Positions 29,081 to 38,214 of a DNA stretch of 64,000 bases are shown piece after piece; the stretch's first letter is position 1, and each line of letters opens with the position of its first letter. The DNA lies in assembly GCF_006381105.1 (NCBI RefSeq), contig NZ_VDET01000002.1:713546-777545 (forward strand), read 5' to 3'. A program made the translations under genes and the position numbers. The DNA is from Flavicella sediminum (GTDB lineage Bacteria > Bacteroidota > Bacteroidia > Flavobacteriales > Flavobacteriaceae). The notes under the pieces were generated by a model. It saw only the letters and a program-made list of their open reading frames with translations, had not been told where the DNA came from and did no database searches.

Positions 29081-30619
29081 TTAATAATAATCCCAAAAAT
29101 CGTACGGATACGCATTGTGCTCTTTGTAATCATTCAATTCAATGGCTTTCTCTTTCATTTCTTTTTGCATAGAAGTCAGTAAACTTTTGTATTCCGGTAA
29201 AAAAGAAAGATTGGTAGTTTCCCAAGGATCTTTTTTATAATTGAAAAGCAGTGTGGTTTTAGTACCTGCTATAAATTCTGTTTTCGACTTGTTATCTATA
29301 TCGGGTGCTCTCACAAATTCTATCAATTTATACTCCCCCTTTCTAAAAGCTCTTTGGTGTTGTCTATAGGCATGATACGTATAATCTCTTACCTGCTTTT
29401 TTTCTCCATTAATTACAGGTAACAAACTTTTCCCCGATACTGAACTTGGTATTTTCACATTGGCAATGTCACAAACCGTTGGATAAATATCATGAATATA
29501 ACTTAAGGCATCGAATCTTTTTCCGTTTCCTTTTATCTTTCCTGAAATAATAAAAGGTACATGAATTCCATCTTCATCATACACATTTTGTTTTCCCATC
29601 AAACCGTGATTTCCAACCCCCAATCCACTATCTCCAGACAATACAACAATGGTGTTTTCATACTGTCCTGTTTTTTTTAAACTCTCTACTACACGTCCTA
29701 TTTGAGCATCTAAATGTGTAATAATTGCATAATAATCTGATAATTCTTTACGAGCAATTTCTGGAGTTCTTGGCCAAGGAGCTAAAGCCTCATCTCTAAT
29801 TGCCATATGTCCGTTATCAAAAGGATGTTGCGGCATATAAGAGGGTAACAATTGCATCTTTTTTTCTGGATACATTTTTTTGTACTTCTTTGGAGCCTGA
29901 CGAGGATCATGAGGTGCATGAAAAGCCAAATACATAAAAAACGGTTTTTCTTTTTTGTTTTTGGTCAAATAATCTATGGCTTCATCCGCATAAATTTCAG
30001 AAGTATGTGGCCCATCATCTTCATTATTAATTGGCCCTCTAACTTCTCCTTTGCGTACAGACCGTTTGACAATTTTTCCTTTTTTATCGTACTCAAAAAT
30101 ATAAGCTTCCTCTTTTTTGTAATTTCCATCTGCTCTCCATTTCCACAAAGGCATTCTGTAATGATCTACTAAATAAATACCTCTGCTCATAACAGAACCT
30201 CCACTGCTAAACATTCTTCCCAAAGATTGGTTGTCTTGATGCCATTTTCCCACTATATGTGCATTGTATCCTGCCTTTTGAAAAGTTTCGCCAATACTCA
30301 CATGCTCTTTTGGAATAGTTCTTCCAATCCCTTTTAAATCGAATAATTTTCTTCCTGACAACAATTGCGCTCGACTCGGCATACATGTCCCACCAGCATA
30401 AGCGCCCATCAAATAGGTATTGGTAAATACCAATCCTTCATTGGCTAACTTATCAATATTAGGTGTTTTTACCGCTTCACCTGCCAAAGCATGGACTCCA
30501 GAATAGCGATGATCATCGGTGTAAATTAATAGTACGTTTGGTTTGGTTTCTTTATTCGTTTGCGCTTGAAGTTTCGCAACAACAAAAAAAATACTGATTA
30601 TAAAATATAGGTTTCTCAT
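29081..30619 (-). CDS. Secreted S1 sulfatase 6
   Basis: A 512-residue S1 sulfatase with a signal peptide ending KLQAQ. It has LIYTDDHRYSGVHALAG at the N-terminal metal site. The maturation motif CMPSRAQLLSGRKLFDL (cysteine 79) follows a glycine-rich insert (GAYAGGT). The second metal site is LSGDSGLGVGNHGLMGK, where the common DNG is DSG. It is one of several TDDHRY-type sulfatases in the window (with 33053-34900). A promoter box precedes it at 30710. It is in block D, downstream of the deacetylase gene. Substrate not assigned. Confidence 0.92.
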   Translation of the reverse strand: MRNLYFIISIFFVVAKLQAQTNKETKPNVLLIYTDDHRYSGVHALAGEAVKTPNIDKLANEGLVFTNTYLMGAYAGGTCMPSRAQLLSGRKLFDLKGIGRTIPKEHVSIGETFQKAGYNAHIVGKWHQDNQSLGRMFSSGGSVMSRGIYLVDHYRMPLWKWRADGNYKKEEAYIFEYDKKGKIVKRSVRKGEVRGPINNEDDGPHTSEIYADEAIDYLTKNKKEKPFFMYLAFHAPHDPRQAPKKYKKMYPEKKMQLLPSYMPQHPFDNGHMAIRDEALAPWPRTPEIARKELSDYYAIITHLDAQIGRVVESLKKTGQYENTIVVLSGDSGLGVGNHGLMGKQNVYDEDGIHVPFIISGKIKGNGKRFDALSYIHDIYPTVCDIANVKIPSSVSGKSLLPVINGEKKQVRDYTYHAYRQHQRAFRKGEYKLIEFVRAPDIDNKSKTEFIAGTKTTLLFNYKKDPWETTNLSFLPEYKSLLTSMQKEMKEKAIELNDYKEHNAYPYDFWDYY

Positions 30620-30709
30620 CTGTCATTTATTTTGCTGCCAATAAAAAAATAAACTCGTTTTTATTGACAGCTCTTATTTTTCTGAATTGGGCTATTTGAG
30701 TTAACTACT

Positions 30710-30717
30710 CAAATGTA
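30710..30717 (-). promoter_or_regulatory. Promoter -7 box TACATTTG before sulfatase 6
   Basis: On the minus strand the Bacteroidota -7 consensus TAnnTTTG is matched by TACATTTG, 91 bases before the sulfatase start. It is embedded in a 13-bp word, TCAAATGTACCAT on the plus strand (30709-30721), that is identical at 38101-38113. No clear -33 element is seen at the expected distance. It suggests an internal promoter within block D. Confidence 0.45.
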
Positions 30718-30859
30718 CCATTCAAATAAAGCTATACTACAGACAAATGATTTTGTTTTAGTAATAAATGAGTTTTTTCTTATATATGTAGTTTATCAGT
30801 AGTTAAATTATCGGTGTTTTCATTCCATAAACCATTTCTAAACTTGAATAAGAAAATGC

Positions 30860-31525
30860 TTATTTCAGATTTAGCAAGGCTGACACCGTTAGAAATTTAT
30901 AACCTTTGGCTTTATAAAAAGCAATAATTCGTGGCAAGGCTTCCAATGTTTTCTGCTTTTCGTGCATTAAAACAATAGCGCCATCTCCAAGTTTTGGCGA
31001 TTCTGTTGCGGCAAAAACAATATCATCAACAGAAGTAATTTCTAAATAATCTTTTGTACCTACCGTTGCATTAATGGGAATTAATTTTTGAGCAACAAGC
31101 ACCTCCATTACCCGGTCATCGTATTGCAATTTTGGCGCACGAAATAGCTTTGGACTGTAGTCAAATTCTCGTTTGAATTTTTCTTGAAAACCAATAATTT
31201 CTTTTTTAATTCCCTCCATTGATAATTTGGGTAGCACAGGATGCGTCATTGAATGATTTCCAATTTCATGACCTTCCTGTAGTGCTCGTTTTATTAGCTT
31301 TTTATTGCTTAGTTTGGATCCAATCATAAAAAAAGTAACCGGGACAGCTTCCTTTTTTAAGATCGTCAACATTTTTTTATGAATCTCAGGTTCTAGACCA
31401 TCATCAAACGTTAAGGCCACTACTTTACCAGCCGACAAAACAGCTTTTATCGGTTTTATTTTTTGTGCGTTCCCCATAGCAACGACAAGAATCCATAAAA
31501 TGGAAAACGCAATTTTCCTCATCAT
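30860..31525 (-). CDS. Secreted polysaccharide deacetylase (CE4, NodB domain)
   Basis: A 221-residue CE4 esterase with a signal peptide (ending AMGNAQ). The NodB motifs are visible: TFDDG (Asp41, Asp42), the metal-binding HSMTH (His91, His95) in IGNHSMTHPVL, and LFRAPKLQYDD with a conserved arginine. The C-terminal motif is GAIVLMHE. It would remove acetyl groups from a sugar or chitin-like substrate. In this context it may deacetylate the PUL substrate. It lies in block D between sulfatases 7 and 6. The family is clear; the target is inferred. Confidence 0.92.
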   Translation of the reverse strand: MMRKIAFSILWILVVAMGNAQKIKPIKAVLSAGKVVALTFDDGLEPEIHKKMLTILKKEAVPVTFFMIGSKLSNKKLIKRALQEGHEIGNHSMTHPVLPKLSMEGIKKEIIGFQEKFKREFDYSPKLFRAPKLQYDDRVMEVLVAQKLIPINATVGTKDYLEITSVDDIVFAATESPKLGDGAIVLMHEKQKTLEALPRIIAFYKAKGYKFLTVSALLNLK

Positions 31526-31540
31526 TATCTTTTTAAATTG

Positions 31541-32980
31541 TTATTTCTTAGGAAACATCTTTTCATACTTAGGTTTGTAACCTTCTTTTTTTGCTCCTTC
31601 GGGAATTGCACTTTCAAAGAATGCATCACGCGCTCTATAATATTCAGCATATACAGGATTACGCATTTCTACGTTATTCGCATCCCATTGTCCCCAAAGT
31701 TTTTTCATCTTCGCTGCTCGTTCCGCATTGGCACCCAAAATATTATTTTTTTCTTCTATATCCTTTTCCAAATTGAAAAGTTCAGGATTTGATTTTCCTT
31801 TCTGAATATACTTATAACCACCTGCTATTATCGATTTTGTTCCAAGAAAACGCCAGTACAAAGCTTCGTGCGGTGCATCCGATTTTTTTCCATTTAAAAA
31901 TGGAATTAAATTAACCCCTTCCATTTCATTTCCAGAAATAGCATAACCACCGGCAACTTCAACAGCAGTCCGACTAATATCCAATGAAATAACAGGTTGC
32001 TTATAGACTTGTCCAGATTTAATTTTTGCAGGCCAAGAAGCGATAAAAGGAACATGAACTCCGCCTTCATAATAATCGGTTTTTCCTCCTCTAAAAGGTG
32101 CGTTTGAAGAACCATTTCCTTTATTAGGGCTTTTCTTACTTGATATTGGCCCACCATTATCGCTAAGGAAGAAAATCAGTGTGTTTTCACGCAATCCATT
32201 TTTTTCCAATGAAGTCACCACATCACCAATTCCTCGATCCATTACATCTACCATAGCCGCATAAACACGACGCTTTTTGTTTTTAATATGGGCATTACGC
32301 GCAATATCTTCTTTTGGTGCTTGCAAGGGTTGATGAGGAGCATTGTAAGAAAGAAACAAAAAGAAAGGTTTTTCCTTATTGTCTTCCACAAAATTTACCG
32401 CGTCCTTACTTAATGCTGTTGTTAAATAACCTTCAAAATTTGCAACCTGTTTATTACGCACTAATCCTTGTTTATAGCCAGTACCTATCGGTTCTGTTAC
32501 ATCTATTGTATAATAATCATGCCCACCATTTAAAAAACCATAGAAATAATCAAAACCTCTATTCATCGGATTATAAGGTGATGCTGATCCCAGATGCCAT
32601 TTCCCTATAATTCCCGTAGTATAACCAGCCTCCTGAAGACGTTTTGGAAAAAGTTTCTCGTTAACGTCAATACCAGATATTGGATTCGCAGGATCAGATG
32701 GAGGATTGTGTTCAAAACCAAACCTGTGCTGGTATCGTCCTGCCAACAAACCAGCCCTACTTGGACCACAAAATGGATGTGTTATATACCCATTTTTAAA
32801 GACTACTCCAGAAGCCGCTAATTTATCTAAATTTGGGGTTTTAATATCTTTCGACCCCGAAAACCCAACATCAGCAAATCCCATATCATCTGCCATAAAA
32901 ACAATAATATTTGGTGATTTAGTTTGAGCAAATAGATTTACAAAACTACTTAGCAAGGCTATACATATCAATTTCTTCAT
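31541..32980 (-). CDS. Secreted S1 sulfatase 7
   Basis: About 479 residues from the ATG at 32980 ([19 protein letters not shown] is the signal peptide). The metal site is [19 protein letters not shown]. The maturation motif is [17 protein letters not shown] (cysteine 71). The second metal site is [11 protein letters not shown]. It is paralogous to sulfatase 1: both have [16 protein letters not shown], the GFDYFYGFL segment and the [13 protein letters not shown] segment. Shared ancestry with one copy in each of two blocks suggests duplication. Substrate unknown. Confidence 0.94.
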   Translation of the reverse strand: MKKLICIALLSSFVNLFAQTKSPNIIVFMADDMGFADVGFSGSKDIKTPNLDKLAASGVVFKNGYITHPFCGPSRAGLLAGRYQHRFGFEHNPPSDPANPISGIDVNEKLFPKRLQEAGYTTGIIGKWHLGSASPYNPMNRGFDYFYGFLNGGHDYYTIDVTEPIGTGYKQGLVRNKQVANFEGYLTTALSKDAVNFVEDNKEKPFFLFLSYNAPHQPLQAPKEDIARNAHIKNKKRRVYAAMVDVMDRGIGDVVTSLEKNGLRENTLIFFLSDNGGPISSKKSPNKGNGSSNAPFRGGKTDYYEGGVHVPFIASWPAKIKSGQVYKQPVISLDISRTAVEVAGGYAISGNEMEGVNLIPFLNGKKSDAPHEALYWRFLGTKSIIAGGYKYIQKGKSNPELFNLEKDIEEKNNILGANAERAAKMKKLWGQWDANNVEMRNPVYAEYYRARDAFFESAIPEGAKKEGYKPKYEKMFPKK

Positions 32981-33052
32981 TTTTTTAAATTTATTATTCA
33001 ATCCACACAAATTATAATTCCTATAATTTAGATGAAGTAATTTCTTTGAATC

Positions 33053-34900
33053 CTATTTTTTAATTTTCAATTTATAATCATGCGCACCAGGAGCGAAATT
33101 ACTGTGATAAAATTTCGTATTAATCGCATTCATTCCTTTTCCCCAATTAATCTCAGCTCTATTATCACCCAAAACAATATCCATCAATTTTTTCTTCATT
33201 TGCTCAGCTACTTTTTTGTATTTTTTATCGAAGGCCAAATTGTTTATTTCTTGAGGATCTTTTTTCATATCAAAAAGCGCAGGATCTAACTCTTTATAAG
33301 GAGCCGATAAGGCCCATTCCATATTTTCACCTCGTTTTTTACTTGGGCGCGTTTGCATAGAAAACACATACTCTTTGGTTCTGATAAAAGCTCTTGGTCC
33401 TGTAACCGCATGACTTTCACCAATCACATAATCTCTTTTTGGTGCTTTTCCTTCAGCTATATTTGCCAAATCCATTCCATCTAAATAGCTGAATTTTTTA
33501 TTTTTCAAATCTGCGCCAGCATACGCTAAAATAGTAGGAGCAATATCTACAAACTCTGTATAATCTCTTACTATTTTCCCTGCTGGAAATTGTTTTTTAT
33601 CAGAAGAAATAACAACAATTGGATTGTGTGCATCAATATCCCAAGGGGTAAATTTTGAATAGGCACCATGCTCATTTAATTTCCAACCATGATCACCGTT
33701 TACATAAACCACCAACCAAGGTTGTTTTTTCTTTTTACTATATTCAATAAATGCATCTACTGATTCACCAACCAAAGCATCGCCATAGGCACAAAAAGCA
33801 TAATAATCTTGAATCATTTTTAACTTCTGGGCTTTCGTAAAATCATTAGAATAAGCATTATTTACTTGCTTCTTAAGTTGTGTAGGCATGTTTTTCCATT
33901 CCTCTTTTGTCAATTCTGGAATTTTATAATTGTGCTTTTGAAAACGCTCTCTATATGCTAGTGGAGGAAGTACAGGCGTATGAGGAAAATCGTAACCGAT
34001 ATGACAAAATAATGGTTTACTAGGATCTACCCCTTTGTAAGTTGCTTTTCCTAAATTAAATTCTTTGTTTTCATTTTTTAAAAATTCAATAAAGGATGAG
34101 TTGTAATACCCATCTCGTGTTTTACCAGCAGGTCTTGGACTAACCCCTCCTAAAATTCCATCACTGTAAACCGTTTCTTTCTTTTTAGGCGTATGCTTGC
34201 GCAACAAATCCAATTGCTTGTAAATATTTTCAGCCATGCCTTTAAACTGCGGATTTTGTTCTTCTAATTCTTTAGAAAAATAGTGGTATTTCCCATCTTC
34301 CGTTTTTAAATACTTGATATTTCTAAAAGGTTTCTTTAATTTCTGACCATCAATTTCTTTTAACAAAGTCATTTTTCCCCATTCAGCCAAACCTTCATTA
34401 CTCAAAGTTCTAGAATCAATATCGGTTTGATATATATTTGGAGAAACCGCTTTTCCGTTTTTAATCGTTCTTAAACGAACCCCTAACTTTCCTACATGCA
34501 ATGTTTGATATCCTAGTTTCGCCATCTGTTCTGGCAAATGTGGATATGAATTATCTGAATTGTTATTATGGTATTCAAATTCATAAATTCCAGAGCGGAA
34601 TGGGTAGCGACCATAATGCATAGAAGCACGAGAAGGTGCGCAACCTTGTGCTTGGCAATACGAATTAATAAATGTTGTGCCCATACTTGCCAAACGGTCA
34701 ATGTTTGGCGATTCTACATAACCCAATTTACTATTTTCATTACCTGTCAACATTTTATTGAAAGCACGAACGGCATCATATCGATGATCATCTGTTAAAA
34801 CCCAAAGTACATTTGGCTGTTTATTTTGCTGTGCTATTACTGTTTTACTTGCCATAAAAACAGCTGCAATTGTTAGTAGTATAAATCTTAGTTGTTTCAT
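33053..34900 (-). CDS. Secreted S1 sulfatase 8
   Basis: A 615-residue sulfatase. The signal peptide ends TVIAQ. The metal site is WVLTDDHRYDAVRAFNKM. A long insert follows before [14 protein letters not shown] and the maturation motif CAPSRASMHYGRYP (cysteine 87). The second site is VVYVNGDHGWKLNEHG, a GDHGW variant of DNG. The C-terminus ends GAHDYKLKIKK. A remnant of a close paralogue is seen at 42940-43281. It sits between the DUF5060 protein gene and sulfatase 7. Confidence 0.93.
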   Translation of the reverse strand: MKQLRFILLTIAAVFMASKTVIAQQNKQPNVLWVLTDDHRYDAVRAFNKMLTGNENSKLGYVESPNIDRLASMGTTFINSYCQAQGCAPSRASMHYGRYPFRSGIYEFEYHNNNSDNSYPHLPEQMAKLGYQTLHVGKLGVRLRTIKNGKAVSPNIYQTDIDSRTLSNEGLAEWGKMTLLKEIDGQKLKKPFRNIKYLKTEDGKYHYFSKELEEQNPQFKGMAENIYKQLDLLRKHTPKKKETVYSDGILGGVSPRPAGKTRDGYYNSSFIEFLKNENKEFNLGKATYKGVDPSKPLFCHIGYDFPHTPVLPPLAYRERFQKHNYKIPELTKEEWKNMPTQLKKQVNNAYSNDFTKAQKLKMIQDYYAFCAYGDALVGESVDAFIEYSKKKKQPWLVVYVNGDHGWKLNEHGAYSKFTPWDIDAHNPIVVISSDKKQFPAGKIVRDYTEFVDIAPTILAYAGADLKNKKFSYLDGMDLANIAEGKAPKRDYVIGESHAVTGPRAFIRTKEYVFSMQTRPSKKRGENMEWALSAPYKELDPALFDMKKDPQEINNLAFDKKYKKVAEQMKKKLMDIVLGDNRAEINWGKGMNAINTKFYHSNFAPGAHDYKLKIKK

Positions 34901-34925
34901 TGTAAATATTTTTCTTTTACGTTGT

Positions 34926-36527
34926 TTAATGCTTGCGAATTAAAATAGCATCGGCTTTGTTATACCAAGGGTTTTTAAATTGTCCTCCTTTAAATTTAAA
35001 GATTTCGCCATATTCACCTGATAAGGTATTGTACCATTGATAAGTTCCTGTTTTGGCAAAAAATGGAGATTTCCAGTTTATTGACGCTTGGTAATTGTAC
35101 TTAGGCAGATACATTAAAAACACTCCTTTTTTATTGATTAACGTATACCCGCTATTGTTACTTTTTAGGTCAGGAACAAAATCTTGAAAAGGATATTTCT
35201 CAAAGAAATTCACAAAATATTTGTAGTACTGGTATTTCGGTTTTAATAGATTATCTGGCATATTGCTGGCATCATGAATCATAACATACCAAGAAGTACC
35301 TTGCCAATAATAAGTACTATAGGTTCCTGAAAAATTGATTAAATAATTTCTTCGCAAACAAATTTCTGGTGACACATAATCTCCAGGAAAAACTTCAAAA
35401 GGAGATTCTGCATACCCCCCATGCTCAATATTAAAAATAGGCTTGTTCGGAAAAGCTTCTCTAACTTTCAACATATCATGATAAATGGTAGCACTCCAAT
35501 TTTGTGCTGAGATCATATCAACAGATTCAGGATTTTTAATACAAAAATCATATTCATGAACCGTCAATAATCTTTTATACGCATCTAGCTTTTTGATACG
35601 ATCGATACGTTCTAATATGTATTTAGGAGAACAACGGGTTCGCTCATAAGCTTCTTTGGCAACATCCCAAACAACATTCGGATAGGCTTGGTATCTTTTA
35701 ATGATATAGTCGAAATACATATTGTCTGCTTCTGTATTAGCGTTTGGCCAAGTCACCAATTTATTCCACACATAAATCATTAAATGCAAAGAAATATTTC
35801 TGTCTTGCATCATTTCAATGGTTCTATCCATTTGTTTGAAATAAGCTACATTCAAACGACTAAAATCAGGATTTTTATTAGTTCCTAAAAATGGATAGAT
35901 TGACAAATCATCGCTATAATCAAATTGTGGATACTCCTTTAATTTTGGATCACGTTTCCACTTAGCTCCGTAAGAATAAACTGTTGTAACAATTTGATTG
36001 AATCTGTTTTTTTCTAAATCGTCCAATAAGAGTTTTGTTTTTGGCGCTGCTGTTTTATTTTCAAAATCCAATGCAAACAACCAATCACACTCATAAGCCA
36101 TTTGCATATAAGGGGTGCCGTCTTCATAGTAAAAATGCTGTGGATTTTCAGGTTTTACAATAATTCCACCATGTTCTTTTTTGTTTTTGTTTTCCAACAC
36201 ATAAAAAGTTCCTTTTTTCTTGTTCAACTTTCTATTCTTAGAACTTGTGATATAAGACCACTCTCCAATTTTAGAAGAAGAAAACCTAAGAATCCATTCA
36301 GCACCACCATTATAAAAGCCAGGTACAGTTAATTCCGTTCCATCTTTGTGCTTAAAGATAGCTGTAAACTCTTCTATAAAAGGATTATTAGTTTTAGGTT
36401 TTGCCTTGAATTTAAAATCACGGACTTTCCATTGCTCTGCAACCTGTATTACACTTTTTTCTGATTCAGAAGCATTGACACTTGTAGCTATACAAAACAT
36501 CAACAACATAAAAAGTATTTTTTTCAT
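34926..36527 (-). CDS. Secreted DUF5060 + TIM-barrel glycosidase-like protein
   Basis: A 533-residue secreted protein (signal peptide MKKILFMLLMFCIATSVNA). Residues 25-115 match the DUF5060 beta-sandwich (FIEEFTAIFKHKDGTELTVP, GFYNGGAEWILRFSSSKIGE). The barrel follows with HFYYEDGTPYMQMAYECDWL, a typical start of DUF4038/apiosidase-like barrels. It continues through PNVVWDVAKEAYER (Glu candidate acid/base) and KPIFNIEHGGYAESPFEVFP (Glu candidate nucleophile). These DUF5060 proteins are likely clan GH-A glycosidases. Substrate unknown. It lies in block D between two sulfatases with short gaps (25 and 10 bp). Confidence 0.75.
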   Translation of the reverse strand: MKKILFMLLMFCIATSVNASESEKSVIQVAEQWKVRDFKFKAKPKTNNPFIEEFTAIFKHKDGTELTVPGFYNGGAEWILRFSSSKIGEWSYITSSKNRKLNKKKGTFYVLENKNKKEHGGIIVKPENPQHFYYEDGTPYMQMAYECDWLFALDFENKTAAPKTKLLLDDLEKNRFNQIVTTVYSYGAKWKRDPKLKEYPQFDYSDDLSIYPFLGTNKNPDFSRLNVAYFKQMDRTIEMMQDRNISLHLMIYVWNKLVTWPNANTEADNMYFDYIIKRYQAYPNVVWDVAKEAYERTRCSPKYILERIDRIKKLDAYKRLLTVHEYDFCIKNPESVDMISAQNWSATIYHDMLKVREAFPNKPIFNIEHGGYAESPFEVFPGDYVSPEICLRRNYLINFSGTYSTYYWQGTSWYVMIHDASNMPDNLLKPKYQYYKYFVNFFEKYPFQDFVPDLKSNNSGYTLINKKGVFLMYLPKYNYQASINWKSPFFAKTGTYQWYNTLSGEYGEIFKFKGGQFKNPWYNKADAILIRKH

Positions 36528-36537
36528 AAGATTGTTT

Positions 36538-38040
36538 TTATTCTTTAACTTCGTATTGTTTTCTTAGGTCTTGCAATTCCTTTTTCATAGAAAGCACTCG
36601 TTTTTTAGCTTTCATTTCTCCATAAGTGTTATTCATTTCTGAAGGATCTTTCTTTAAATCGTAAAATTCCCATTCTTCACCGTTGGGCACATCTTCGCCA
36701 TAAAAACGAATTAATTTATACCGTTTGTTGGCAATTCCCTCATGTCTTCTAACAGAATGAGCACCTGGATATTCGTAATAATGGTAATACAAACTCTTAC
36801 GCCAATCTTTCGGCTTTTTTCCTTTTAACAAGGGAAGAATACTTTTTCCTTGCATTTCTTTTGGCACTTCAACACCGGCAATGTCTAAAAAAGTTTCTGC
36901 AAAATCTATGTTCTGAACCAAGTCTGTATTTACAGAACCTGCTTTTACAGTTCCTGGCCATTTTACAATTAACGGCGTTCTAAAAGATTCTTCATACATA
37001 AAACGCTTATCGAACCAACCATGTTCTCCCATATAAAAACCTTGATCTGAAGAATACATCACAATCGTATTTTTATCCAATCCCGATTCTTTTAGGTAGT
37101 TCATCACACGGCCTATATTTTCATCAACACTATAAATACAACGCAAATAATCTTTCATGTACTCTTGGTATTTTATAGCCAATAAATCGTTTCCTGTAGC
37201 TTTTAAATTTTTGTATTTAGTTCTTCTGTCATCAAAACGCTCATCAATTCCCGATTTTTTAAACCACTCTTTTTCCAATGCTTTCATTTTCAAGTCACGA
37301 TCCAAATTCATATCTGGTAAAATACTCAGTGTTTGTCCGTGAGCTGCAGCACCTTTGGTAGCAAAATCATCATGTAAATTTTTAGGCTCTGGAATATGAA
37401 CATCTTCATACAGTGTCATATGTTCTTTTTTAGGAACCCATGGCCTATGAGGTGCTTTGTGATGAAACATAAGCATAAAGGGTTTGTCTTGTACGCGTTT
37501 ATTTTGCAACCAATCTAAAGATTTATCGGTAATAATATCTGTGGTATATCCTTGGTATTGCTGCTTCCCTTTTTCTGATAATAAAATAGGATTAACATAG
37601 GAACCTTGTCCGATTAAAACTTCCCAATAATTGAAACCTTGCATTTTTCCATCCATATGAATTTTACCAATCATTGCTGTTTCATAACCGTTTTGTTGCA
37701 ATAATTTTTGAAATTGTTGCTGGTCGTGATTGAAAACCGTTTTTTTGGTATTGTTAAATTTGCCATGCATATGACTCATTTTCCCGGTTAGTAACGTCGC
37801 CCTACTAGGAGCACAAATAGAATTTTCTACATAACATTTTTCAAAACGCATCCCTTCAGCTGCTAATTTATCAATATTAGGGGTTGGATTTAATCCTTGC
37901 AATCTGCCTCCATAAGCACCAATAGTTTGGTATGAATGATCATCTGTAAAAATCCAAATGATATTGGGTTTCGGTTTTTGAGCTTGTAGTTGTATTATTG
38001 TAAAAATTAGCAACAATGCAGTCTTAAAAAATAATTTCAT
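36538..38040 (-). CDS. Secreted S1 sulfatase 9, first gene of block D
   Basis: A 500-residue S1 sulfatase with signal peptide MKLFFKTALLLIFTIIQLQA. The metal site is WIFTDDHSYQTIGAYGG. The maturation motif is CAPSRATLLTGKMSHMHG (cysteine 76). The second metal site is YSSDQGFYMGEHGWFDKR, the DQGFYMGEHG form found in N-sulfoglucosamine/choline-type bacterial sulfatases. It is the first gene of the long minus-strand block and diverges from the TPR regulator at 38215. A -7 box is at 38102. Substrate unknown. Confidence 0.93.
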   Translation of the reverse strand: MKLFFKTALLLIFTIIQLQAQKPKPNIIWIFTDDHSYQTIGAYGGRLQGLNPTPNIDKLAAEGMRFEKCYVENSICAPSRATLLTGKMSHMHGKFNNTKKTVFNHDQQQFQKLLQQNGYETAMIGKIHMDGKMQGFNYWEVLIGQGSYVNPILLSEKGKQQYQGYTTDIITDKSLDWLQNKRVQDKPFMLMFHHKAPHRPWVPKKEHMTLYEDVHIPEPKNLHDDFATKGAAAHGQTLSILPDMNLDRDLKMKALEKEWFKKSGIDERFDDRRTKYKNLKATGNDLLAIKYQEYMKDYLRCIYSVDENIGRVMNYLKESGLDKNTIVMYSSDQGFYMGEHGWFDKRFMYEESFRTPLIVKWPGTVKAGSVNTDLVQNIDFAETFLDIAGVEVPKEMQGKSILPLLKGKKPKDWRKSLYYHYYEYPGAHSVRRHEGIANKRYKLIRFYGEDVPNGEEWEFYDLKKDPSEMNNTYGEMKAKKRVLSMKKELQDLRKQYEVKE

Positions 38041-38101
38041 GTTGTGGGCTTTTCTAGATATGTTTTACAAAAGAATTGATAAATCAACTTCACTTCCTCT
38101 T

Positions 38102-38109
38102 CAAATGTA
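38102..38109 (-). promoter_or_regulatory. Promoter -7 box TACATTTG of block D
   Basis: A TAnnTTTG match (TACATTTG on the minus strand) lies 62 bases before the start of sulfatase 9. It is inside TCAAATGTACCAT (38101-38113), identical to the word at 30709-30721 before sulfatase 6. It is the best promoter candidate for the long sulfatase transcript. A spaced -33 TTG was not found at the ideal distance. Confidence 0.5.
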
Positions 38110-38214
38110 CCATATATAAAACTAATTTCACATATGACAACTACACAAGCATTATACAATTCCTTTTTTTGTACTTTTATGACCTTATAAAAACCTTTTG
38201 TTATACTCCATCGC

